Shown here one piece after another: positions 1 through 6,150 of a DNA stretch of 38,129 bases. The notes beneath the pieces were generated by a model. It saw only the letters and a program-made list of their open reading frames with translations, made no database searches and was not told the origin of the DNA. The position numbers and the translations under genes were made by a program. Positions within the stretch are counted from its first letter, which is position 1. Every line of letters begins with the position of its first letter. This stretch comes from JAPXRI01 sp033813635 (lineage in GTDB: Bacteria > Bacillota > Clostridia > Oscillospirales > QAMX01): positions 1-38,129 of the forward strand of contig JAPXRI010000028.1 in NCBI GenBank assembly GCA_033813635.1. The letters run 5' to 3'.

Positions 1-109
1 TTATTACGCTGATGACGGGTTTTACCTCGCCGATCTTATATCTGCCGTTTATCTCTTTTCCCGGCTCCTGCTTGTAGTTTATTCCCATTCTTCTTTTCTC
101 CGTGGTCAT
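1..109 (-). CDS. Partial glycosyltransferase-like protein, N-terminus only
   Basis: An open frame starts with ATG at 109 and runs off the left edge without a stop, giving 36 residues. Its last visible residues (KPVISVI) resemble the first beta strand of family-2 glycosyltransferases, which usually continue as a proline-tyrosine/asparagine motif, but that part lies outside the window. The ATG overlaps the TGA of the upstream ABC ATPase gene in an ATGA tetranucleotide, so the two are probably translationally coupled. Position directly after an ABC polysaccharide exporter fits a role in surface glycan synthesis. The start codon is clear; the family is inferred from only a few residues. Confidence 0.55.
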   Translation of the reverse strand, partial: MTTEKRRMGINYKQEPGKEINGRYKIGEVKPVISVI

Positions 110-834
110 TCGTCCATATATCTCTCGCAAACATCTTTGGCGTTCCCCTGCATTACCATTCTTCCGTTTTTCAGCCAAATTGCCTTGTTGCAGAGGTCCA
201 TTACCTGCTTTATCGAATGCGATACGAAAACAATTGTAGCGCCCTTGCTGATGATGCCGTTCATGCGTTCCTGGCATTTCTCCTGGAATTTATAATCTCC
301 GACGCCTAATATCTCGTCTATTATCAGGATGTCCGGCTCGTTTGCCGTTGCGATTGAAAAGCCGAGCCTTGCGACCATCCCTGAAGAGTAGTTTTTAAGC
401 GGAAGATCGACAAAATCCCAGAGCTCGGCGAAATCGATAATGCTCTCGAATTTTTCCTGCATCTGGGCATGGCTGTAACCGAGGACCGCGCCGTTCAGAA
501 AAATGTTTTCTCTCGCCGAGAGATCCATATCGAAACCCGCGCCGAGCTCAATCAACGGCGCGACGCTGCCGTATATGTTGACGCTTCCCTTGGTCGGCTT
601 CAGGACCCTTGCGATGATTTTTAAAAGCGTGCTCTTGCCAGAGCCGTTAAGCCCCACGATCCCGACGGCGTCTCCCTTTTCAATCTTAAACGAGATATCA
701 GTAAGCGCCCAGAATTCCTCGAACATAAGCTGTTTTCTGAACAGCTTGATAATATATTCCTTGATACTGTCAACACGCTCCGGGCTCCTGTTGAACATCA
801 TCGAAACATTGTTAACCTCTATAACGGCGCTCAA
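106..834 (-). CDS. Polysaccharide ABC exporter, ATP-binding subunit (Wzt/TagH type)
   Basis: ATPase subunit of an ABC-2 exporter that moves a lipid-linked polysaccharide or teichoic acid across the membrane. Visible motifs are Walker A GLNGSGKST near residues 61-69, the ABC signature YSSGM near 155 and Walker B LIIDE near 180. I chose the TTG at 834 because an AGGGG Shine-Dalgarno lies 8 nt upstream, 16 nt after the permease stop; a longer open frame reaching 918 would run into the permease gene. The 242-residue protein stops soon after the nucleotide-binding domain, so it lacks the carbohydrate-binding C-terminal domain of Wzt proteins that recognise capped O-antigen. The exact substrate cannot be told from sequence. 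Confidence 0.9.
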   Translation of the reverse strand: MSAVIEVNNVSMMFNRSPERVDSIKEYIIKLFRKQLMFEEFWALTDISFKIEKGDAVGIVGLNGSGKSTLLKIIARVLKPTKGSVNIYGSVAPLIELGAGFDMDLSARENIFLNGAVLGYSHAQMQEKFESIIDFAELWDFVDLPLKNYSSGMVARLGFSIATANEPDILIIDEILGVGDYKFQEKCQERMNGIISKGATIVFVSHSIKQVMDLCNKAIWLKNGRMVMQGNAKDVCERYMDE

Positions 835-850
835 AAGCTCAACCCCTAAA

Positions 851-1639
851 TCAGATATACAGAATGAATTTGTCCTGTTTTTTGTAGAAAACGGCCATGC
901 CGAGAAGCAAAAACGCAAACCCGTAGGTAAAGCAGAGGAGATTCAGCTGCAGGCCGGGCACGACGCCGTCGAGGACGATGTTCCTCATATACCGCACGAA
1001 ATAGATCATCGGATTAATGTACAACAGGATATAGGCGTACCCACGGTCTATAAACGATTCGGGATAGAATATCGGCGTTAAGTACATCCAGAGCATCGTA
1101 AAAATGCCGTAAAGATGGGCGATATCTCTGAAAAATACCATAACCGTGGACAGCACCATGCCTATGCCTATGGCAAACATCAGGATATAAAGCATAACCA
1201 GAGGCGTCAGCAAAAGCGTCCACTGAAATTCGACGCCGGTGAAAAGCATTACAAGCAGCATCGCGATAAACGAAAAGAACAGGTTGACACCGCTTGAAAG
1301 AACTTTTGAGACCGGAAACAGGTATTTTGGTATATAGACCTTTTTTAACAGGCTTCCGTTGTCGGTGATGGCATGCATGGCGTTGGACGTAGCTTCGGTA
1401 AAAAACGAGAAAAGAATATTACCCGCGAAAAAATATACCGGATAGTTGGAGATATCGAATCTCAAAAAATGCTGAAACACGATTGTCATGACGATCATCG
1501 TGAGCACCGGGTTTATCAGCGTCCAGAGCAGGCCTAAAAACGAACGCCGGTATCTGATTTTAATATCTCTTATAACCAACTCGTAAAGAAGATTCTTATA
1601 TTTATTGAATCCGTTCAGTATGTTCTTGATTATGACCAT
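851..1639 (-). CDS. Polysaccharide ABC-2 exporter, permease subunit (TagG/RfbA type)
   Basis: Integral membrane subunit of the exporter whose ATPase is encoded just downstream. The sequence has a short cytoplasmic start with the family-typical RDIKIRYRRSFLGLLW region, where a charged amphipathic stretch leads into the first membrane segment, and then about six hydrophobic segments. Length (262 residues) is normal for the ABC2_membrane family. ATG at 1639 is preferred; a TTG at 1648 in the same frame is possible, and the AGG-rich region upstream does not decide between them. It is the first gene behind the promoter at 1717-1745, so permease, ATPase and the glycosyltransferase at the left edge appear to form one transcript. 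Confidence 0.9.
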   Translation of the reverse strand: MVIIKNILNGFNKYKNLLYELVIRDIKIRYRRSFLGLLWTLINPVLTMIVMTIVFQHFLRFDISNYPVYFFAGNILFSFFTEATSNAMHAITDNGSLLKKVYIPKYLFPVSKVLSSGVNLFFSFIAMLLVMLFTGVEFQWTLLLTPLVMLYILMFAIGIGMVLSTVMVFFRDIAHLYGIFTMLWMYLTPIFYPESFIDRGYAYILLYINPMIYFVRYMRNIVLDGVVPGLQLNLLCFTYGFAFLLLGMAVFYKKQDKFILYI

Positions 1640-1716
1640 AAACACCAACCTAATATTGCAATAACAACAAAATACTAAAACAAATCATAAAATAACGCCT
1701 ATACCATATACCCTTA

Positions 1717-1745
1717 ATTATATACTCTGCGGACCGGAAAGTCAA
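1717..1745 (-). promoter_or_regulatory. Sigma-A promoter for the polysaccharide exporter operon
   Basis: Reading the minus strand, -35 TTGACT (1745-1740) and -10 TATAAT (1722-1717) are separated by exactly 17 bp. Predicted start is near 1710, about 70 nt before the permease start codon. A two-copy direct repeat lies immediately upstream of the -35 box. Confidence 0.8.
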
Positions 1746-1751
1746 GTTGGC

Positions 1752-1795
1752 ATTTTGTATCGTAAACTGTGATATTTTGTATCGTAAACTGTGAT
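1752..1795. repeat. Exact tandem repeat of a 22-bp unit, probable regulator binding site
   Basis: Two identical 22-bp units (1752-1773 and 1774-1795) sit 6 bp upstream of the -35 box of the exporter promoter. On the minus strand each contains ACAGTTTAC (1770-1762 and 1792-1784), so the nonamers are spaced 22 bp start to start with 13 bp between them. This resembles paired LytTR-type response-regulator sites. Two helical turns of spacing puts both copies on the same DNA face. The repeat is seen directly; the regulator is inferred. Confidence 0.75.
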
Positions 1796-1831
1796 ATAGA
1801 GTACGATTATTGTAAATTGATTGAAAAATAA

Positions 1832-2935
1832 TTACGGAGAAACGAAAAACGTGGTTTTTATGTTTTGAACGGGCGCGACGCCGGCATTTTTGTTTTGATG
1901 TTTGATTTTAATAAATAATTTTTTATTCTTCCTGCTGATAAATGAGATAAAACGGCCTGCGAACAGATTCAGCGTCACGTTCCGCGTACGGAGGAGCAGG
2001 ATGAGCAAAAAATAACCGATACCGAATGAGACCGCGCTCTTTTTTCTCCGGACGGACGGGTGGGACAGGATTCCTTTTACATATGCTCTTTTTTCGCGGC
2101 GGTTCAGCCGGCAGCTCGGGTGAAAGAGCTGGACGATGCAGGAGATGACGCTTTTTATAAACATGTAATCGTAAACCGCGGCGTCGTCCTCGCCGACAGC
2201 GCCAAGGCCTGAAGCGAGGATGCGCATTTTCTCGTCTATATGACGGCAGATTTCGAATTTATTGTCGCAGAAGCATGAAATCAGGCTGCTCTCCGAGAGC
2301 ATCCTGTAGTTGTAGAGGCAGGCGCTGTCCAGGGTGACGTTGCATGTGCGGCTCAGCACGTCGATGACAAAGAGCCTGTCCTCCCCGTATTTGCAGTCGG
2401 AAAAGCGGATATGGGCGGAACTCAGGAATGAGGCTTTGTAGACCTTGTTCCACACCTGATTTAGCAGATTGCCTCTATAAAGGGTGGAAAGCACTTCCCC
2501 CAACTCTTTATCCGAACGAATAACCTTAGTGCCGCAGCGGTAGGCATTCAACACATTTAAGTCGGTATCGGTGATCGCGTATCCGAAGATAATCAGGTCC
2601 TGCGAAAAACCGTCATTTTCCAGCAGACTGTTCAGGTGCTCAAGGGCGCCGCCGACCAACTCGTCGTCGCTGTCGAGAAACATCACATACTCGCCGCGCA
2701 CAGCGGAAATGCCCACGTTCCTCGCGTTTGCGGGCCCGCGGTTCTCGACGCTTATGATCCGCACCCGTTTATCCGTTTCGGAATAAGCTTTTAAAATCTC
2801 CGGTGAGCCGTCCGTAGAGCCGTCATCCACGGCGATCAGCTCGAAATCGCAAAAGGATTGGCCGAGCACGCTTTCTATCGCCGAGCGGACGGTATTTTCA
2901 GCGTTGTATACGGGCATCACGATACTAAAGAGCAT
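1832..2935 (-). CDS. Family-2 glycosyltransferase
   Basis: Predicted GT-A fold glycosyltransferase that adds a sugar from a nucleotide sugar to a surface glycan at the cytoplasmic membrane face. The N-terminus reads MLFSIVMPVYNAE, then VDDGSTDGS near residue 40 and the metal-binding FLDSDDE near residue 90, all hallmarks of family GT2. The C-terminal quarter has hydrophobic and basic stretches that could anchor it to the membrane. The start ATG at 2935 lies 2 nt after the stop of the preceding glycosyltransferase, so the two are a coupled pair driven from the promoter at 3959-3987. Donor and acceptor cannot be read from sequence. Confidence 0.9.
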   Translation of the reverse strand: MLFSIVMPVYNAENTVRSAIESVLGQSFCDFELIAVDDGSTDGSPEILKAYSETDKRVRIISVENRGPANARNVGISAVRGEYVMFLDSDDELVGGALEHLNSLLENDGFSQDLIIFGYAITDTDLNVLNAYRCGTKVIRSDKELGEVLSTLYRGNLLNQVWNKVYKASFLSSAHIRFSDCKYGEDRLFVIDVLSRTCNVTLDSACLYNYRMLSESSLISCFCDNKFEICRHIDEKMRILASGLGAVGEDDAAVYDYMFIKSVISCIVQLFHPSCRLNRREKRAYVKGILSHPSVRRKKSAVSFGIGYFLLILLLRTRNVTLNLFAGRFISFISRKNKKLFIKIKHQNKNAGVAPVQNIKTTFFVSP

Positions 2936-2937
2936 GT

Positions 2938-3915
2938 TTATACCCCCGGCAATAGTTTTTCCTTAATACGGACAAGGTCCGCGCAGAGCCTGTTGAAGTA
3001 CAGAAGGTAACGGCCTTTTAACCCCTGCTTTTTGAAAATCGGGTTCTTTTTATAATCCGGGAAGTTATTGCGAACCTGGGAAATCGCAAAGCAAACGCCC
3101 TCTTTAAAAAGCTTCCGATCATTTGTCCGCGCCAGGCGCTTTATCATCGTGGCGAACGCGTATCTTACATAGAGATACTCAAGCTCGTCACGGTATTCCG
3201 GGTAGAAGCCGTTTTCCCTGTAATACCCTATAATGCCGTTAAAATTGGTGATGAATTGATACAGCCGGTCGTCGTATACGCCGGTTATCCCCCCCGGCCT
3301 TTGACGGTAGAAATAGAGCGGCATGCGGACAGTCCCGATGCTTTGAATATGGGGGTAAAGGCGGTATAGAAATTCAAAATCCTCGTACCATATCCCTTTT
3401 TTAAACCTGATGCCGGTTTCGAACAGCTCTCTTTTGAAGAGCTTGTTCCACACCGTGGGATAGACTCCCGGCATGGTCTCCCTGACGGCGCAGGCGTCGA
3501 GCGCATCGGAGGGTATATTTGAGGAGACGGTTTTCGTTTTGTCCCGGAACACATAGGCTATGTCGCAGACCGCCATATCAAAGCCGCGGGATACGGCTTT
3601 TTCGTATAAAAGGCGGAACATATCCGGCGAAACAAAATCGTCGCTGTCGACAAAGCCGAGATATTCTCCGGTTGAGGCGGCGATGCCGGCGTTTCGCGCT
3701 TCGCTGAGCCCGGCGTTTTCCTGATTGATAAGCTTTATCCTGTCCGGGTATTTGTCTGCGTAGTCTTTAAGGATTTCCGGCGAGCGGTCGGTGGAGCCGT
3801 CGTTCACGCAGACGATTTCGATGTCTTGAAGCGACTGTGATATCAGCGAGTCAAGGCATTCTGGGAGGTATTCGGACGTGTTGTAAACCGGCACGATAAC
3901 GCTTACGCTTTTCAT
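2938..3915 (-). CDS. Family-2 glycosyltransferase
   Basis: Second GT2-family enzyme, 325 residues, first gene of a two-gene unit. Motifs are VIVPVYNTSEYL at the N-terminus, CVNDGSTDRS near 38 and FVDSDDFVS near 88, followed by the family-typical WYEDFEF acidic motif near 190. The open frame extends 27 codons further upstream, but ATG at 3915 has a GGAGG ribosome site 4 nt before it and matches where family members begin. The predicted transcription start near 3952 also leaves no room for the longer form. It resembles its downstream neighbour and probably acts on the same surface polysaccharide. Confidence 0.92.
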   Translation of the reverse strand: MKSVSVIVPVYNTSEYLPECLDSLISQSLQDIEIVCVNDGSTDRSPEILKDYADKYPDRIKLINQENAGLSEARNAGIAASTGEYLGFVDSDDFVSPDMFRLLYEKAVSRGFDMAVCDIAYVFRDKTKTVSSNIPSDALDACAVRETMPGVYPTVWNKLFKRELFETGIRFKKGIWYEDFEFLYRLYPHIQSIGTVRMPLYFYRQRPGGITGVYDDRLYQFITNFNGIIGYYRENGFYPEYRDELEYLYVRYAFATMIKRLARTNDRKLFKEGVCFAISQVRNNFPDYKKNPIFKKQGLKGRYLLYFNRLCADLVRIKEKLLPGV

Positions 3916-3958
3916 ACGGCCTCCGGAGCGGGACTTTGTTGTGTTTAAGCTTTGAGAT

Positions 3959-3987
3959 ATTATATTATTTATAGGGCGAGATGTCAA
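3959..3987 (-). promoter_or_regulatory. Sigma-A promoter for the glycosyltransferase pair
   Basis: Minus strand -35 TTGACA (3987-3982) and -10 TATAAT (3964-3959) with a 17-bp spacer, a full consensus match. Predicted start is near 3952, about 37 nt before the ATG at 3915. Confidence 0.85.
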
Positions 3988-4017
3988 ATTTGGCACCGCA
4001 CCCGGCGGAATTGCCGC

Positions 4018-4054
4018 AAAAAACCGGGCTGATGCAAAAGCTTTGCATCAGCCC
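4018..4054 (-). terminator. Rho-independent terminator after rnj
   Basis: A perfect 13-bp stem (4026-4038 with 4042-4054) with a 3-nt loop is followed on the minus strand by GG and six T residues (4023-4018). It lies 12 nt past the RNase J stop codon. Confidence 0.92.
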
Positions 4055-4066
4055 TGATAATTCAGA

Positions 4067-5728
4067 TCAGACCTCCATCAATACCGGCAGGATCATCGGC
4101 GAGCGCTTTGTCTGCTTATACAAAAGCGCGGAGATTGCGTTGCGGATCTCTGATTTAACCGTGATCCAGTCCATCACGCCGTCGTTCCTGCACTCCTCCA
4201 CAGCCTTGAGCGCCGTCTCCTTCATCTGTGAAATCATCGTCCCCGCCTCTTTGGCGTAGCTGAAGCCGCGGGTGACGATATCCGGCCCGGCGGCGACGGA
4301 GCCGTCGCGTTCGTTGAGCGTAAACACGATGACGATAAGCCCGTCCTGGGACAGGTGTTTCCTGTCCCGCAGGACCACGCTTCCTACGTCGCCGACGCCG
4401 AGACCGTCGACCAGGACTCTGCCGGATTGAACGGTCCCGCCCAGCTTGGCGATGCCTTCCTTATTGATTTCGAGAATGCGTCCGATATCGGATATGAAGA
4501 TGTTGTTTTTGGGGATTCCGCAGCTCGCGGCTAAAAGCGCGTGGGAGGCAAGGTGTCTGTACTCGCCGTGGACCGGCATGAAATACTTCGGCTTTGTCAG
4601 GCCGAGCATTATTTTCAGCTCTTCGCGGCAGGCATGCCCCGAGACGTGTACTTCGGCGAGCTTCTCGTATATGACCTCCGCGCCCTTTCTGAAAAGCTCG
4701 TTGACGAGCTTGTAAACGGTTTTTTCGTTCCCGGGTATCGGGCTTGCGGAGATAATCACAAGGTCGCCGTTCGATATCACCACCTGCTTGTGGTTATCGA
4801 ACGCCATGCGGTAGAGCGCAGACATCGGCTCGCCCTGGCTTCCGGTTGTGATGATGCAGACTTTTTTCTTCGGGTATTTTGATATCTCGGTGATGTCGAT
4901 CAGCGTTCCGTCAGGTATGTTGATGTAACCCAGCTCGAGGCCGATGTTGAGGATGTTTTCCATGCTCCGGCCGGACACAGCGACTTTACGGTTGCACTCC
5001 GCGGCGGCGTCGATGATCTGCTGTATCCTGTGGACGTTTGACGCGAATGAGGCGACGATTATGCGTTTGTCCGAGTCCTTAAAGATGGCGCGGAATCTCT
5101 CCCCGACCGTCTTTTCCGACATCGCGAAGCCCGGGCGTTCGACGTTCGTCGAATCGCTCAAAAGAAGGGTTACTCCCTGTTTCCCGAGTTCGCCGATCCG
5201 CGTGAGATTGATCATTTCGCCGTTGATCGGCGTGGAGTCGATTTTAAAGTCCCCCGTCTGAAAGACAAGGCCGCAGGGGGTGCTTATCGCGAGGGCTACC
5301 GAGTCGACAATCGAATGGTTTACGGCCACAAGCTCTACGCTGAAGCAGCCGGCGTTAATCACGTCACCCGCCGCGACGCGGACAATTTTAGATTTGCTGA
5401 GGAGCTTTTGCTCGGCGAGCTTCAGTTCCACAAGGCTTGCCGTAAGATTTGTCGCGTACACAGGGACGTTTACGTCTTTAAGAAGGTAGGCGATCGCGCC
5501 GATATGATCCTCATGTCCGTGGGTGAGAAAAATGCCTTTAACCTTGTTTTTGTGCTCAGTGACATATGAAAAATCCGGGATTACCAGGTCGATACCGAAC
5601 ATTTCGTCGTCCGGAAAGGCGAGACCGACGTCGACGATTATGATGTCGCCGTTGAACTCGTAAAGCGTCATGTTTTTTCCGATTTCATTTAAGCCGCCGA
5701 GCGGGATGATTTTTAATTTTTGTGCCAT
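4067..5728 (-). CDS. rnj: Ribonuclease J
   Basis: Metallo-beta-lactamase/beta-CASP ribonuclease with endo- and 5'-3' exonuclease activity in mRNA decay and rRNA processing. The zinc-binding HGHEDHIG motif is at residues 70-77, preceded by the IIPLGGLNEIGKN start typical of RNase J; later motifs SDSTNVERPG and PVHGEYRHL belong to the beta-CASP and C-terminal metal site. Length 553 matches RNase J1/J2. ATG at 5728 has GGAG 6 nt upstream; an 18-codon longer frame exists but does not fit the family. The gene is flanked by its own terminator and, upstream, by a 420-nt region with structured RNA signals. Only one rnj is present here, so J1 versus J2 cannot be assigned. Confidence 0.96.
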   Translation of the reverse strand: MAQKLKIIPLGGLNEIGKNMTLYEFNGDIIIVDVGLAFPDDEMFGIDLVIPDFSYVTEHKNKVKGIFLTHGHEDHIGAIAYLLKDVNVPVYATNLTASLVELKLAEQKLLSKSKIVRVAAGDVINAGCFSVELVAVNHSIVDSVALAISTPCGLVFQTGDFKIDSTPINGEMINLTRIGELGKQGVTLLLSDSTNVERPGFAMSEKTVGERFRAIFKDSDKRIIVASFASNVHRIQQIIDAAAECNRKVAVSGRSMENILNIGLELGYINIPDGTLIDITEISKYPKKKVCIITTGSQGEPMSALYRMAFDNHKQVVISNGDLVIISASPIPGNEKTVYKLVNELFRKGAEVIYEKLAEVHVSGHACREELKIMLGLTKPKYFMPVHGEYRHLASHALLAASCGIPKNNIFISDIGRILEINKEGIAKLGGTVQSGRVLVDGLGVGDVGSVVLRDRKHLSQDGLIVIVFTLNERDGSVAAGPDIVTRGFSYAKEAGTMISQMKETALKAVEECRNDGVMDWITVKSEIRNAISALLYKQTKRSPMILPVLMEV

Positions 5729-5821
5729 GTAATTCTCCGTTTCTCCGATGATAGGATAGCGAAAACAGGCCCTGATTTTCATCGGACAAAAAAGGGCTGC
5801 TTTATATTTTCCGAGCGAACC

Positions 5822-5877
5822 GCTTTAAAAGAAGCAGCATTTTTTAGAAGCACAAACTCCAAAATGCTTTTTAAAGC
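5822..5877 (-). other. AT-rich hairpin in the rnj upstream region
   Basis: Two stacked perfect helices, 9 bp (5822-5830 with 5869-5877) and 8 bp (5836-5843 with 5861-5868), separated by a 5-nt bulge (5831-5835), form one long stem with a 17-nt loop. It lies between the candidate terminator at 5884-5906 and the rnj start. It could be a leader structure of the rnj mRNA or an extra stop signal; no clear promoter is visible between it and rnj. Confidence 0.5.
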
Positions 5878-5883
5878 AAACGT

Positions 5884-5906
5884 AAAAAAGGGCAAGCAAC
5901 TGTCCC
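5884..5906 (-). terminator. Weak intrinsic terminator of the structured RNA
   Basis: On the minus strand a 6-bp stem with one bulged A and a 4-nt loop (5906-5890) is followed by six T residues (5889-5884). The stem is modest, so partial read-through into rnj is possible. Confidence 0.5.
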
Positions 5907-6079
5907 AAATCCGTTTCAAGTCGGATAACGGCCGGCGACCGCAGCTCGCGGGTCGTTAATCCGATATGTAGGCGCGAAACGAAGCCCGGGGGCAACCCGG
6001 GATTCGCCGGCCTCTTTGCAGATTCGCTCTATATTCAAAGCGGACGGACTTCGCCGTCCCGCATAAGAACAATATAACT
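5884..6079 (-). ncRNA. Candidate structured RNA of about 195 nt, family not recognised
   Basis: This GC-rich block sits in an otherwise AT-rich 420-nt gap and begins just after a consensus promoter. Visible helices include an 8-bp hairpin with one bulge (6040-6047 with 6054-6062), a 6-bp CCCGGG hairpin (5985-5990 with 5996-6001), and a perfect 9-bp long-range stem (5930-5938 with 6004-6012). Segment 5922-5930 can pair with 5954-5963 (9 bp, one bulge), while 5922-5926 can instead pair with 5909-5913. These options exclude one another. A hairpin followed by six T residues closes the 3' end. It may be a stand-alone RNA or the leader of rnj. I do not recognise SRP, tmRNA, RNase P, T-box or a known riboswitch core; the ends do not pair as in 6S RNA. 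Confidence 0.6.
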
Positions 6080-6084
6080 TTATT

Positions 6085-6113
6085 ATTATATCATAAAATA
6101 TCCGTATTGTAAA
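6085..6113 (-). promoter_or_regulatory. Sigma-A promoter for the structured RNA / rnj region
   Basis: Minus strand -35 TTTACA (6113-6108), 17-bp spacer, -10 TATAAT (6090-6085). Predicted start near 6079. It lies 37 nt beyond the stop codon of the nucleotidyltransferase gene. Confidence 0.8.
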
Positions 6114-6150
6114 GCAAGCTTGCGCGGCTTCAGGGTTTAAAATTTTAATA

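Noticed and set aside
1752..1795. CRP/FNR-type site suggested by TGTGAT in each repeat unit
   Set aside because: No opposite TCACA half-site at the right spacing; the direct-repeat arrangement fits LytTR-type sites better.
5884..6079. 6S RNA as the identity of the intergenic RNA
   Set aside because: The length fits, but the 5' and 3' ends do not pair and the local hairpins do not leave a single long stem with a central bubble.
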